A stretch of DNA of 64,000 bases. Source: Clostridioides difficile. Its GTDB lineage: Bacteria; Bacillota; Clostridia; Peptostreptococcales; Peptostreptococcaceae. Location: positions 1 to 64,000 of the forward strand of contig JABBZI010000018.1 of NCBI GenBank assembly GCA_012955965.1, in the 5' to 3' direction. Each line of letters opens with the position of its first letter. The first letter of the stretch is position 1. The notes under the pieces were generated by a model. The model had not been told where the DNA came from and made no database searches. It saw only the letters and a program-made list of their open reading frames with translations. Positions 9,035 to 18,140 of the stretch are shown piece by piece. Both the position numbers and the translations under genes were made by a program.

Positions 9035-9158
9035 TTTATCACCTCTACTCAAAATTTTCAATTGATTTTTAATTGTATAATCCTAGTCTTAGACTAAATT
9101 ATAATAATTATTGCCTCTAATTATATCAGATATTGAGTAAATTTAATACTTTGTAAAA

Positions 9159-9539
9159 TTATTTATCTTCTCTAACCAAATAATCATTTCCATCCTGGTC
9201 TTTAAATGAAAACATCCTTCCATAAGGCATTTCCATTAGTTCACCAACCTCAACTTGATTGTTAGCCATTTGTTCATAAGTTCCATTAATATCTCTTGTA
9301 CTTAATATTATTGATGGATGAGATACCTCTATCTCTTTATTTTGTTCCATCATTAGATTTTTATCATACAACACAAATGTAGTAAACTCATTTTTGCTTG
9401 GTGCTATTTCTACCCATTTCATATTTGGACTCATTTCCTTTTCATAAGTTACTACAAAGTTTAATTTTTCTGTCCAAAACAATTTTGCATCCTCTTGATT
9501 ATTTACATAGAGACTTATCTTTCCTATTTTATTTATCAT
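9159..9539 (-). CDS. VOC (glyoxalase/bleomycin-resistance) family protein
   Basis: A 126-residue protein with two beta-alpha-beta-beta-beta units: the first starts IGKISLYVNNQEDAKLFW and the second ends FSFKDQDGNDYLV, a hallmark of this fold. Start 9539 is chosen because AAAGGTGGG lies before it. Members bind metals and carry out isomerisation, dioxygenation or drug sequestration; the substrate cannot be read from sequence. It is an isolated gene. Confidence 0.8.
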   Translation of the reverse strand: MINKIGKISLYVNNQEDAKLFWTEKLNFVVTYEKEMSPNMKWVEIAPSKNEFTTFVLYDKNLMMEQNKEIEVSHPSIILSTRDINGTYEQMANNQVEVGELMEMPYGRMFSFKDQDGNDYLVREDK

Positions 9540-9760
9540 AACAATACCCACCTTTATTATTAAATAAATATCTAATATTTTTTATATTTAATAATATACC
9601 CATATATATTATTTTCTATAGATATATATTTCTAATATTTATCCCATATTATATAATTCTAAACTATAATGTACTTTATTCATCTCATACTATTATAGAC
9701 TTTATTTATCTGATTTAATCATTCTGTATCATACTTATAATTATGAGGATATATATAATA

Positions 9761-9802
9761 AAAATCACTCTTAGATAGAGCTTTCTATTTAAAAGTGATT
9801 TT
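9761..9802 (-). terminator. Terminator of MATE gene
   Basis: AAAATCACT (9761-9769) and AGTGATTTT (9794-9802), with an inner pairing of CTTAGATAG/CTATTTAA, form a hairpin just past the MATE stop codon. T-rich sequence follows on the minus strand. Confidence 0.75.
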
Positions 9803-9809
9803 ATATGTC

Positions 9810-11168
9810 CTATGCAATTTTGTGTTTTAGCCACTTTGTTCCTCTTAATCTTAAACAATATAAGGTTCCTCTAACAAGCCAATCCGTGTACATACCTATC
9901 CAAATTCCAAGTACTCCAAATTCTAACACAACTCCCAACACATAACCTATAAAAATTCTAAAAATCCACATACCTATTATAGCTGTCATCATTGTATATC
10001 TTGTATCACCTGCCCCCTTTAACCCTGCCGACAATACAAAAGATATAGGCCATATCACCATGGCTAGACAATCACTTCGAATCAGTTGTGTTGATACATC
10101 AATTACACTAGTATTTTGAGTATACATACTTGAAATCCAGGGTGCAATTGGCATAAATATAGCTCCTACTGCAAATAAACAAATTGTTGCAAATTTAGTT
10201 AAGTATAGGAGAGTACTTTTAGCCCCTTTAATATCTCCACGTCCTATATACTGACCTACCAATGTTGTTGCAGACAATGCTAGAGCATTTCCAATTACAT
10301 TTATGATAGATGCAATTGACATTCCTATTGCGTTGGAAGCAATTGCTGAGGTTCCCATAGTGACTATAAATACCTGAACAATTAATTTTCCTGCATTAAA
10401 AAGCAGCTGTTCAACACCAGCTGGTATTCCTATATTGAATATAGATTTTTGAGTTTCAACATCAATCTTAAATGGAAATATTTTACCTATAGATATAAAT
10501 TTATTTCCTTTGAATAAGGCTCTTACAATAACTATACACCCAATTATTCTAGCTATAGCAATAGACATAGCTGCACCTGTTATCCCATAAGATGGTGTTT
10601 GGAAATTTATACCTAAAGAGTTTAAATCAATACCATATATAAGTATATACCCCAGTGTCACATTTATTACATTCATAAACATAGTCACATACATAGGTTT
10701 TTTTACATCTCCACAACCTCTTAGAATACCATTTGCTATTTGCTGTGTTGCAATAAATGGATACGTAAATAATGTAAACTCTATGTATAATTTTGCATTT
10801 GATTTTACCAATTCTTCTGCTGAACCATAAAATAAATTAATTACACCAGTTCTAAAAATCCACATTAAGATTGTTATTGTGAATGATAGTATTGCTCCAG
10901 ATACTAGAGCTTGCTTGATAGTTTCATTCACTTTTTCACTATCTCTTTTACCTATTTGTTGAGCTACAACAACAGTAGCTCCTACAGATAATGCAGCAAA
11001 TACAGATATGAATATATTGTTTATTGAATCAACCATTCCAACTGCAGATACAGCTTCTTCCCCAATATGACCTGCCATCATTGTATTAAATACCCCTAGA
11101 AGCATGACAAATGTCTGCTCTATCATTATAGGAATTGCTAATTTTATAACATTTTTCCTTATAAACAT
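9810..11168 (-). CDS. MATE-family multidrug exporter
   Basis: A 452-residue membrane protein with 12 predicted helices in two homologous halves. Features of NorM/DinF-like MATE transporters include the N-terminal PIMIEQTFVMLLGVFNTMMAG, which gives the helix 1 pattern, and the matching repeat GIPAGVEQLLFNAGKL at the start of the second half. It exports cationic compounds using Na+ or H+. It is monocistronic, with a 398-bp upstream spacer that may hold regulatory sites. Confidence 0.88.
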   Translation of the reverse strand: MFIRKNVIKLAIPIMIEQTFVMLLGVFNTMMAGHIGEEAVSAVGMVDSINNIFISVFAALSVGATVVVAQQIGKRDSEKVNETIKQALVSGAILSFTITILMWIFRTGVINLFYGSAEELVKSNAKLYIEFTLFTYPFIATQQIANGILRGCGDVKKPMYVTMFMNVINVTLGYILIYGIDLNSLGINFQTPSYGITGAAMSIAIARIIGCIVIVRALFKGNKFISIGKIFPFKIDVETQKSIFNIGIPAGVEQLLFNAGKLIVQVFIVTMGTSAIASNAIGMSIASIINVIGNALALSATTLVGQYIGRGDIKGAKSTLLYLTKFATICLFAVGAIFMPIAPWISSMYTQNTSVIDVSTQLIRSDCLAMVIWPISFVLSAGLKGAGDTRYTMMTAIIGMWIFRIFIGYVLGVVLEFGVLGIWIGMYTDWLVRGTLYCLRLRGTKWLKHKIA

Positions 11169-11566
11169 CCCACTTCCTCTTTTCCCTCTTTATATAAATT
11201 TAAATTTCAGTTAGTTTAGTGAACTGTAAGTTAATCTTTTAAAATTTAAATTTATATTCCTGACATGATAATATACTGTATTTAAAATAATATTATTCTT
11301 GCTTAATATCATTTTAACACAGTATATCTTTATAATTATTTTATGTTTATTATTTTTTATGGATACTAAATTTTAAGTATTTGTATATTTAATTACCAAT
11401 TAGCTCTCAAATAATTGTACTAAGACCATAGAATTAGACAGATACCAGTTGATAGTAAGAAAATAATCACCATACCATCAAAGAGACAATACAAAGTCTT
11501 CTCTGCAACAACATTTTTTATTTTGAAGTTGCTCTAGTGGAGTTTCGTATAACTCAAAAGTCAATT
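11169..11566. other. Spacer between MATE gene and hydrolase gene
   Basis: 398 bp. The part next to the MATE gene is A+T-rich, with an imperfect dyad near 11212-11236 (TTAGTTTAGTGAACTGTAAG) that could be an operator. From about 11566 to 11440 on the minus strand, a stretch of plausible codons with stops suggests decayed coding sequence behind the hydrolase; I cannot name it. Confidence 0.4.
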
Positions 11567-12745
11567 TTAAACTCTATTAGACCTTTTCATCATCATAATC
11601 CAATTTGAAATTGTATCTAAAACTAGCTCACTATTTCCACAATTACAGTGATTACTAGCTTGCTCTGCCTCTGTCATAAGTCGGAATGTAAGAGAGCGTA
11701 CATTGGTAAGCAAATCAATCTCTTTTCCAACAGTTTTATAGTCAATGAAATGATCTTGTGTCGCACCTAAAATCAAAATATCTTGCGTTACCTTTTCTGC
11801 AATAGGCCCTAGTTGATAATTGTTGATTGTTTGAAAATAATCATATGGAGTATCTGCTTCATATGCATACATTCCATGCTTTAAACCCCATACTACTAGA
11901 CTATCACCACACTTCATTTTTTGACTTATTATGAAGTTTACTAACCCTTTTGCTTTGAATTTTAGCAGTAAACGAAGTAATTTTTGAGTCTTTACTGGTT
12001 GCGATCCGATAACTACGTCTAAAAAATTTGGAAATACAGACCAAGCCACCACACGCTCAATTCGTCCTTCAAATGCTGCTGCTCTTGGTGCAAGAAAACC
12101 TCCCAAGGAAGCACCCACAATAGTTATATTTTCTAAATTAAAATAGTCTAAAATTGCTTTCACAGGACGTTCCCATTGATAAGTGAAGTGTTTCCCCTGC
12201 AAACGCATCACACCACCTTGACCAGGACCCTCAAAAAGATAAACATCAAATCCCTGTGATGCAAAATAAATCATCGGAAAAAAGAATTCTTCAAAGTAAG
12301 AATCATTTCCACCATGAAGCAAGATAATGTCCTTTTTCTCTCCCTGAGCTTTTGCATACATCACAGGGAGAGTAGTATTTTCATATGGTACATGAAAAAT
12401 CTGTATAGCTCCTGTTGAGAAGTATTCAGTATAGTAGTCGTAAAATAGAGTAGTCGCTTTTGTATAGGCTACTATTTTATCAGGGTCGCCATCGTACATA
12501 AAAAATTCACTCATACGATAGTAAGCAATAGCATTTTCTATGCAGTCATCTTGTTCAGCTTCTTGTGCTAAATAGGTAAGTTCTGCTTTCCAACTATCAT
12601 TATCGACAATTTTAGAAGCAACTTTTTGTATATCCTCCAAGCGTCCTCCATCCCACATAATAACCCTATTCAACTGAAAATTAAAATTATCATTTGTATT
12701 AAAGCAATATAGCCCTTTATTAAAAAAAATTTTGTTGTTTTTCAT
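11567..12745 (-). CDS. Alpha/beta-hydrolase, two-domain
   Basis: A 392-residue cytoplasmic hydrolase. Residues 1-125 form a helical N-terminal part. The hydrolase core starts at about 138 with ILLHGGNDS (oxyanion-hole region). GASLGG carries nucleophile S213, GATQDHFID gives a likely acid, and a C-terminal His lies in ASNHCNCG. The N-terminal helical lid resembles esterases and C-C hydrolases of the 2,6-dihydropseudooxynicotine-hydrolase type. It lies 100 bp downstream of an AraC regulator on the same strand, and both look somewhat richer in G+C than their neighbours, hinting at joint acquisition. The substrate is unknown. Confidence 0.78.
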   Translation of the reverse strand: MKNNKIFFNKGLYCFNTNDNFNFQLNRVIMWDGGRLEDIQKVASKIVDNDSWKAELTYLAQEAEQDDCIENAIAYYRMSEFFMYDGDPDKIVAYTKATTLFYDYYTEYFSTGAIQIFHVPYENTTLPVMYAKAQGEKKDIILLHGGNDSYFEEFFFPMIYFASQGFDVYLFEGPGQGGVMRLQGKHFTYQWERPVKAILDYFNLENITIVGASLGGFLAPRAAAFEGRIERVVAWSVFPNFLDVVIGSQPVKTQKLLRLLLKFKAKGLVNFIISQKMKCGDSLVVWGLKHGMYAYEADTPYDYFQTINNYQLGPIAEKVTQDILILGATQDHFIDYKTVGKEIDLLTNVRSLTFRLMTEAEQASNHCNCGNSELVLDTISNWIMMMKRSNRV

Positions 12746-12846
12746 ATCATCACTCCTAGAAAGAGAATACGTAGTGATAAAGAATAATCTTTATTACTAT
12801 GTATTTATTGTAACAAACAGTAAAGCTATTGACTTTCAAATAGACG

Positions 12847-13611
12847 CTACTGATAGATAAAATATATTCTACATTTTCCTGCAAGCTCACTTGCAGCAAT
12901 GCCAAGATATTTCTTACTGGAAGCTGAAAAATGAGAAGGGGAACTAAACCCAGCTTCCATAGCAGCTGTAGTAATATCCACACCTCTTAACAATATTTCA
13001 TAAGCCTTGCGAAGTTTTGAGAAAGCTAAATAACTATTTAGTGATATTCCTGTTTGTTCTTTGAAAAGATGAGAAAATCGACTTTGAGATAATTTCAGCT
13101 TTGAACATATCTCAAAAATGATTTTATTTTCAATATATGTATACTTTAGAATGTGATTCAGTGCCCATTGTATTCTACTGTCTACAACAGACATAATATG
13201 ATAATTTAAATTTAATAGACGAAAAACCTTCTTTGAAAAATCAATATAACTTTGAGGCAACCCTTCAACCTGACAAATAGTGTAAATCTCTTGTATTTGT
13301 TCAACTATAAGATTATCCATGACGAAAAAAGAATGCTCTAATAATTGATATTTACTAAGATTTTTGGCAAGTGTACTTGTATCCTCTATTAAGAAAACTA
13401 GCATTTTATTTTCTTTACTTGCCACTGTATGTGGGACATTGGAATCAATAATAATCCCATTACATTCTAATTTCTCTGTCTCATTAAACATCACAGACAA
13501 GTTACCAGAAAGTGACACAATAATATGTTTTGCAAGATGTTGATGAATTATCGGTTGTCTATACTCTGTATCTAAAAATATATGGTCACTCATCACACAA
13601 ATAGTAGTCAT
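12847..13611 (-). CDS. AraC-family transcriptional regulator
   Basis: A 254-residue protein. Residues 1-100 resemble a cupin sensing domain, with HQHLAKHIIVSLSG near the start; the last about 100 residues form two helix-turn-helix motifs (KLKLSQSRFSHLFKEQTG and ITTAAMEAGFSSPSHFS). The start is 13611, with AAGGAGGTG upstream. It very probably controls the alpha/beta-hydrolase gene next to it, perhaps in response to its substrate. Confidence 0.88.
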   Translation of the reverse strand: MTTICVMSDHIFLDTEYRQPIIHQHLAKHIIVSLSGNLSVMFNETEKLECNGIIIDSNVPHTVASKENKMLVFLIEDTSTLAKNLSKYQLLEHSFFVMDNLIVEQIQEIYTICQVEGLPQSYIDFSKKVFRLLNLNYHIMSVVDSRIQWALNHILKYTYIENKIIFEICSKLKLSQSRFSHLFKEQTGISLNSYLAFSKLRKAYEILLRGVDITTAAMEAGFSSPSHFSASSKKYLGIAASELAGKCRIYFIYQ

Positions 13612-13864
13612 AGTGTCCACCTCCTTATTTATAACTTAGCATATCATACCTTTATTTATTAATAAAAAAACTAGTAATTGTAGGAAATTTTTAATGTTAC
13701 ACAATTTCTCAAGAGAATATATTATCTGCTCACGACATCATTAGTTTTAGAGAATAGCTTATTTAATATAAGTATATTTTTCATCTTTATCCATATTTTA
13801 ATTACATTGATTTATATAAAAGATAATCTAAAATATAAAATCTTACAATATAAATGTAACAAAT

Positions 13865-13894
13865 TTGACTCAATTTAATATTGTATTTTATAGA
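13865..13894 (+). promoter_or_regulatory. Candidate promoter of staygreen gene
   Basis: TTGACT (13865-13870) and TATAGA (13889-13894) with an 18-base spacer. A TTG here would otherwise be read as a start codon; using it as the -35 box fits better. The leader before the ribosome site would be very short. Confidence 0.35.
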
Positions 13895-13915
13895 CTATTT
13901 TTAGGATGTGATACT

Positions 13916-14368
13916 TTGGTTAATTTGAATTCAACTAATTTAAACGTAAATATGGTTTATCCTGTTTCTGCTACAGAACCTATACGTTTTAGAAGATACA
14001 CTGTTTCATACTCAGAAGATATGAGCAATATTTATTTAACTATAGCTACCTACTTCGATACACTTAGCTTAGGAACAGTAAGTATTGATAAGGTCTATGG
14101 TCAATGGGCTTGGGTTGTTGGTGACATCTATGATTTAAATCTATTCGTTTTTGTTGGAAACTATCCTTATGAAATTGCTAGAAATAGATATGACGCTTTT
14201 GTTAATATTCTTCCAATTGCGATTACTTCCATTGTAAACGGAGATAGATTGTTCTTAGTCTCTAACTCTTGTTTATTAAACTCAAAAATTACAGTTAGAT
14301 TTATATCCAGTCATCCTACGCTTAATAGAACCATTGATTATGGCAGTATTAGAAATTTTGTTTTGTAA
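13916..14368 (+). CDS. Staygreen-family protein (Mg-dechelatase-like)
   Basis: 150 residues from the TTG at 13916. AGGATGTG lies just upstream, and the resulting N terminus (VNLNSTNLNVNMV) lines up with the FNPEKL...V start I recall for bacterial staygreen proteins. Family features include ATEPIRFRRYTVSYSED, the YLTIATYFD strand, a Trp-rich centre (GQWAWVV) and the LPIAITSIVNGDR helix. Plant staygreen removes Mg from chlorophyll a, and bacterial homologues outside photosynthetic groups are known to act on chlorophyll in vitro; the native substrate is unknown. It is a lone plus-strand gene between minus-strand genes. The family call is from memory of its motifs. Confidence 0.72.
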   Translation: MVNLNSTNLNVNMVYPVSATEPIRFRRYTVSYSEDMSNIYLTIATYFDTLSLGTVSIDKVYGQWAWVVGDIYDLNLFVFVGNYPYEIARNRYDAFVNILPIAITSIVNGDRLFLVSNSCLLNSKITVRFISSHPTLNRTIDYGSIRNFVL

Positions 14369-14470
14369 CATTGCAACATGATGTACTATTTAAAGCAACA
14401 TCATAGACTAAATCTTATTATTAAAATTATAGTAATATTATTAATCAGTACATCATGTTTATCTGTTACA
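14364..14470. repeat. Two-tier inverted repeat after staygreen gene
   Basis: TGTAACA (14364-14370) pairs with TGTTACA (14464-14470), and AACATGATGTACT (14375-14387) pairs perfectly with AGTACATCATGTT (14447-14459), with four-base bulges on each side. It overlaps the stop codon. It could act as a terminator or be a small transposon remnant. Confidence 0.6.
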
Positions 14471-14526
14471 ATTTTATCATATTTTCTTATTTAAGATTAC
14501 TTTTAGACTTTTAGTAATTGAGTTTT

Positions 14527-15144
14527 CTATTTACTTATTTTCTCTGTTCTAAACCCTATCTCTTTATTGGCTAATCTATAGCCTTCTTGTATCATCTCAT
14601 CTATTGTTAATGCATTCCCTAACAAATTATCAATACTAAGTTGTTTTCTATCACTAAAGTACTTGTCCAATAATGATTTTTCTATATCTTCTTGAGTCTC
14701 TAGATGTCCTTCATGCATTATATATTTTACATCAAAACCTTCTTTATTCAATACCTTCCCCAATAAAATACTTCTATGACATCGTATAGGCTCTTGCATT
14801 GCCCCCAATAAAACTATCTTATATCCCATCTGACATCCATTTTTCAATCTTTCTATACCTTTTAAGAAAATCTCTTCCTTAATTACTTTTGCAAAATCTG
14901 CATAACCTTCCTCTGTATATACTTCTTTGTTGGTTCTTTTTGCTCCAAACTCCTTGCCCATGTATATATATACAAATCCAGATTTTTTCAGTGATTCATT
15001 GAATGCCTCTCTATTATACTGAATATTATATTTAGAATATGGAGTTTCTCTAATGTCAACTACACAGTTTATGTTGTATTTTCTTATCATCTCAATAAGT
15101 TTATCATATGGGTAATTTGAATGTCCCATTGCGAATATTTCCAT
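14527..15144 (-). CDS. DUF488 family protein
   Basis: A 205-residue protein of the DUF488 family. Typical motifs are an N-terminal GHSNYPYDKLIEMI, VVDIRETPYSKYN, and the LGAMQEPIRCHRS segment with Cys-His-Arg. The function of the family is not established. GGAGGT precedes the ATG. It is a separate unit with no informative neighbours. Confidence 0.82.
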   Translation of the reverse strand: MEIFAMGHSNYPYDKLIEMIRKYNINCVVDIRETPYSKYNIQYNREAFNESLKKSGFVYIYMGKEFGAKRTNKEVYTEEGYADFAKVIKEEIFLKGIERLKNGCQMGYKIVLLGAMQEPIRCHRSILLGKVLNKEGFDVKYIMHEGHLETQEDIEKSLLDKYFSDRKQLSIDNLLGNALTIDEMIQEGYRLANKEIGFRTEKISK

Positions 15145-15280
15145 ATAAATACCTCCTATTCTTAAAAAAGAATTAATGTATCATATTTTTCCACTTTATT
15201 ACCTCAACGAAAATATACTACTTTATATATAAAACATCAATATATTTTATATAAATATAAGTCTAGAATATTTATAGCTA

Positions 15281-15322
15281 TCAAAAAATGAGGTATATCT
15301 TTAATTTAGATAGACCTCATTT
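15281..15322 (-). terminator. Terminator of MerR gene
   Basis: AAATGAGGT (15286-15294) pairs with ACCTCATTT (15314-15322) with inner TATCT/AGATA pairing. On the minus strand TTTTTTGA follows. Confidence 0.85.
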
Positions 15323-15351
15323 AACAACTTTATCTTTACTGTTTTAATCTC

Positions 15352-16164
15352 TTATAAAATTCGTTTCACTGGTATCTGAACTTCTGTTAGCCAATCTTCC
15401 TCATTCTCTTTATTCCATATGCCATCTATATAAGATTCTCTAGGATTTCCAATTACTTCATATTTGTTATCCTCTATCCATTTAAATGCATCTGCATAAG
15501 TTTTTCCTAATGTTGAATATGAACCATTGTGTAATATACAAACAGCACTTTCAACTTCATCTAGTTCTTTAAACTTTAATATATCTGTATCTTCTTTTAA
15601 ATCATTTATAGCTTGACACATCTCAACATCCATATTAGTCTCTCTGTATTCACCATCATGATATATATTGAAACAATAATCTGGAACTGCACATGTACAC
15701 TCAGCCTTCATCATTTCTTCAGCCATTACATTTGGAAATAGATTGAAAAGTTCATCATACCCCTTTAATACCTTTCTCATAGAAGCAATTTTAACTTTTG
15801 GTAAAGACTTAATAATTACATCATTCATATTGACTTCTCCTTTCAAATTCACAAGGTAATTACGCAGTTTAATGAGTTTATATTCTTCACTTTTAATTAC
15901 ATCCAACATTTCTTTTTCTTTGTTCATTAAAATATTTTCAACCTCTTCAGGATTTTCTATAGCTTCTTTTATTTGAGCTAATGACAAACCCATTTGTTTT
16001 AAGGTTATTATCTGATGTAATTTAGGTAATTGCTCTGTTGTATAGTACCTATATTTTGTAAACTCATCTACATATTCTGGTTTTAATAATCCTATATCTT
16101 CATAATACCTTAATGTCTTTGTAGTTATTTTATTTATTTTAGAAAACATTCCTATAGAAAACAT
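15352..16164 (-). CDS. MerR-family regulator with GyrI-like ligand domain
   Basis: A 270-residue protein. The N-terminal winged helix (MFSIGMFSKINKITTKTLRY, then YYEDIGLL) is followed by a coiled-coil dimer helix (about 75-110). The C-terminal part (about 117-270) is a GyrI-like effector domain, as in BmrR/BltR multidrug sensors. Its own promoter, upstream at 16198-16228, has the long spacer and dyad that MerR proteins remodel, so autoregulation is likely. The target transporter is not obvious; the antiporter upstream in the same direction is one candidate. Confidence 0.87.
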   Translation of the reverse strand: MFSIGMFSKINKITTKTLRYYEDIGLLKPEYVDEFTKYRYYTTEQLPKLHQIITLKQMGLSLAQIKEAIENPEEVENILMNKEKEMLDVIKSEEYKLIKLRNYLVNLKGEVNMNDVIIKSLPKVKIASMRKVLKGYDELFNLFPNVMAEEMMKAECTCAVPDYCFNIYHDGEYRETNMDVEMCQAINDLKEDTDILKFKELDEVESAVCILHNGSYSTLGKTYADAFKWIEDNKYEVIGNPRESYIDGIWNKENEEDWLTEVQIPVKRIL

Positions 16165-16197
16165 CTCATCACCTGCGCATTAGATTTGATTAATTTA

Positions 16198-16228
16198 AGT
16201 TTAGACCTTACCCTTAGGTTAAAGTCAA
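16198..16228 (-). promoter_or_regulatory. MerR-type promoter with 19-bp spacer
   Basis: On the minus strand, TTGACT (16228-16223) and TAAACT (16203-16198) are 19 bp apart. The spacer contains an imperfect dyad, GACTTTAACC and GGGTAAGGTC, around its centre. Overlong spacers with a central dyad are the hallmark of MerR-activated promoters. Confidence 0.72.
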
Positions 16229-16244
16229 TACAAATAAATTATAA

Positions 16245-17657
16245 TTATATTAATTCTTCAATTCTATCTCCACTTAATACCAATGTATCCCCTGTTTTTA
16301 TAACAGTTGAACCTTTAGGCACTAAAACCTGTTCTTTTCGTTTTATCATAACTATTAATATATCCTCTGGTATATTAGAATCCATTATACTCTTATTTGC
16401 CCACTTACTACTATCATCAACATTTACTTCTATAAGTTTAGAACTAATTTCTCCATCATAATCATTAAATGTTTTTAATACAGGTGTATTATCATCGACT
16501 AAATCTAGCTTTCTAGCTACAGTTGGTATCAATGTGCCTTGTACTCCTACTGAAAGTAAAGCTATGAAAAATATTATATGGAATATGTCATTCTCTATAA
16601 TTACACCCTGAGTAACTGCATAAATTGCAAAAACTACTGAGGCTGCACCTCTAAGACCTACCCATGATATGAATAGTTTTTCTTTATTTGAAAATTTAAA
16701 TTTTGCTAGGACTATAAATGTCGCTAATGGTCTTGCAATAACTATCATGAATATAGATATTGCCATTGCTATGCCAAATACATTTGGTAGTTTGGAAGGG
16801 AAAGATAACAATCCTAACATAAAGAATAACATTATCTGCATAATCCATGAAATTCCATCAAAGAAATGAACTAAACTTTTTTTATGAGGTATCTTACTAT
16901 TACCTATAATAATACCTGAAATATACACACTTAAATATCCATTTCCTCCAATATACTCACTAAATGCATATGAAAGTATTGCAATAGCTGTTATAAATAT
17001 AGTATAAAATCCTTCTATCTCGAAGTTTGAATTTCTTAAAATATAAACAGACAATTTTGCTAATATAAATCCTATAACTAGCCCAAAAACTATTTGTTTT
17101 ATTACTATTGGTATAATAAGTTCTACCCCAGAATTATTCATCAATGTCAAAAGTATTATCGTCAATGTATACGCTATAGGGTCATTACTCCCACTTTCAA
17201 CTTCCAACAATGAAGCAAGGGAACCTTTTAAATTTAGTTTTCGAGAACGTAACACAGCAAACACAGATGCAGCATCTGTTGAAGCTGCAATTGCTCCAAT
17301 TAACAAGCCTTCAATTAAATTGGTTCCTACTACCATATGACAAAATATTCCTGTAACTCCAGCTGTAATTATTACACCCAGCGATGACATTAGTATAGAA
17401 GGTACTGCAACAGGTTTAGCCATATTCCAGTTTGTTCCAAATCCTCCAAAGAACATTATAAATATTAGTCCAATAGAACATAATTGTTTTGTTAATTCAT
17501 AGTTGTCAAAATAAATCCCTACCATTCCATCAGACCCAAATAACATCCCTAATAGGATAAAAATTAATAATATTGGTACTCCAAATTTATATAAGACCTT
17601 ACTCGAGGTTATACAAATCAATAGCACTAATCCACTTATAATCATCAATTCTGTCAT
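16245..17657 (-). CDS. CPA1-type K+/H+ or Na+/H+ antiporter with TrkA-C domain
   Basis: A 470-residue protein. Residues 1 to about 390 hold 12-13 membrane helices of the monovalent cation:proton antiporter-1 family; AASTDAASVFAVL and EVESGSNDPIAYTLT carry the conserved acidic residues of the transport site. The last about 65 residues form a TrkA-C (RCK-C) domain that can bind nucleotides or ions and gate transport, as in CvrA/NhaP2. A truncated TrkA-C is possible. It lies upstream of the MerR gene, with no terminator visible in the 80-bp gap. Confidence 0.85.
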   Translation of the reverse strand: MTELMIISGLVLLICITSSKVLYKFGVPILLIFILLGMLFGSDGMVGIYFDNYELTKQLCSIGLIFIMFFGGFGTNWNMAKPVAVPSILMSSLGVIITAGVTGIFCHMVVGTNLIEGLLIGAIAASTDAASVFAVLRSRKLNLKGSLASLLEVESGSNDPIAYTLTIILLTLMNNSGVELIIPIVIKQIVFGLVIGFILAKLSVYILRNSNFEIEGFYTIFITAIAILSYAFSEYIGGNGYLSVYISGIIIGNSKIPHKKSLVHFFDGISWIMQIMLFFMLGLLSFPSKLPNVFGIAMAISIFMIVIARPLATFIVLAKFKFSNKEKLFISWVGLRGAASVVFAIYAVTQGVIIENDIFHIIFFIALLSVGVQGTLIPTVARKLDLVDDNTPVLKTFNDYDGEISSKLIEVNVDDSSKWANKSIMDSNIPEDILIVMIKRKEQVLVPKGSTVIKTGDTLVLSGDRIEELI

Positions 17658-18090
17658 AGCATCAACTCCATTTCATATAAATTTTGTAGATTAAATTATA
17701 TCTACAGTTTTGTTACTTGTTCAAACATAACATGACATAAGTTTATAAGTTATGGTGCATAAAAGTACAATTAAAATTCGATAATACACTAAAATATGAG
17801 TATTGCACTCAAGTTTATATATTTATTTTAATTATATTCATTTAACATTCAAAATTTGAATTATTTTTTATTAATATTTCATTTTTCAGTTGATTATTTA
17901 ATATATTTCATACTCTTATAGTAGTTTTATAGATACTATGAAATATATAATATTTAGATAAGTAATAAGAAACTAACATACAATGTTAGGTACTTTAGAT
18001 ATGAAATCTTCAAAAACTTCATACATTGAAATATTTCTTTATATATATTATTTTATATTTGTTACAAATTATTGTCAATTTATTTTTTCT
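17658..18090. other. A+T-rich spacer without visible gene
   Basis: About 430 bp of strongly A+T-rich DNA with no open frame of note. It should hold the promoter of the antiporter gene, but I see no clear box pair or riboswitch. Confidence 0.5.
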
Positions 18091-18131
18091 CAAAAATAGA
18101 AAAATTGCATAATTTTTTTCAAATTATGCAA
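18091..18131 (-). terminator. Terminator of DUF2268 gene
   Basis: TTGCATAATTT and AAATTATGCAA (18105-18131) form a stem ten bases past the stop codon. On the minus strand TTTTTCTATTTTTG follows. Confidence 0.82.
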
Positions 18132-18140
18132 CTATAATAT

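Noticed and set aside
11440-11566. Possible short gene behind the alpha/beta-hydrolase
   Set aside because: Codons look plausible on the minus strand but stops interrupt every frame and no family is recognised; noted only in the spacer entry.
12756-12983. 75-residue frame on the minus strand
   Set aside because: It overlaps the AraC HTH in another frame and has no ribosome site; a shadow.
13865-13915. Earlier TTG start of the staygreen-family gene
   Set aside because: The extra 17 residues do not fit the family, and the TTG lies in a TTGACT promoter-like box; AGGATGTG precedes the later TTG.
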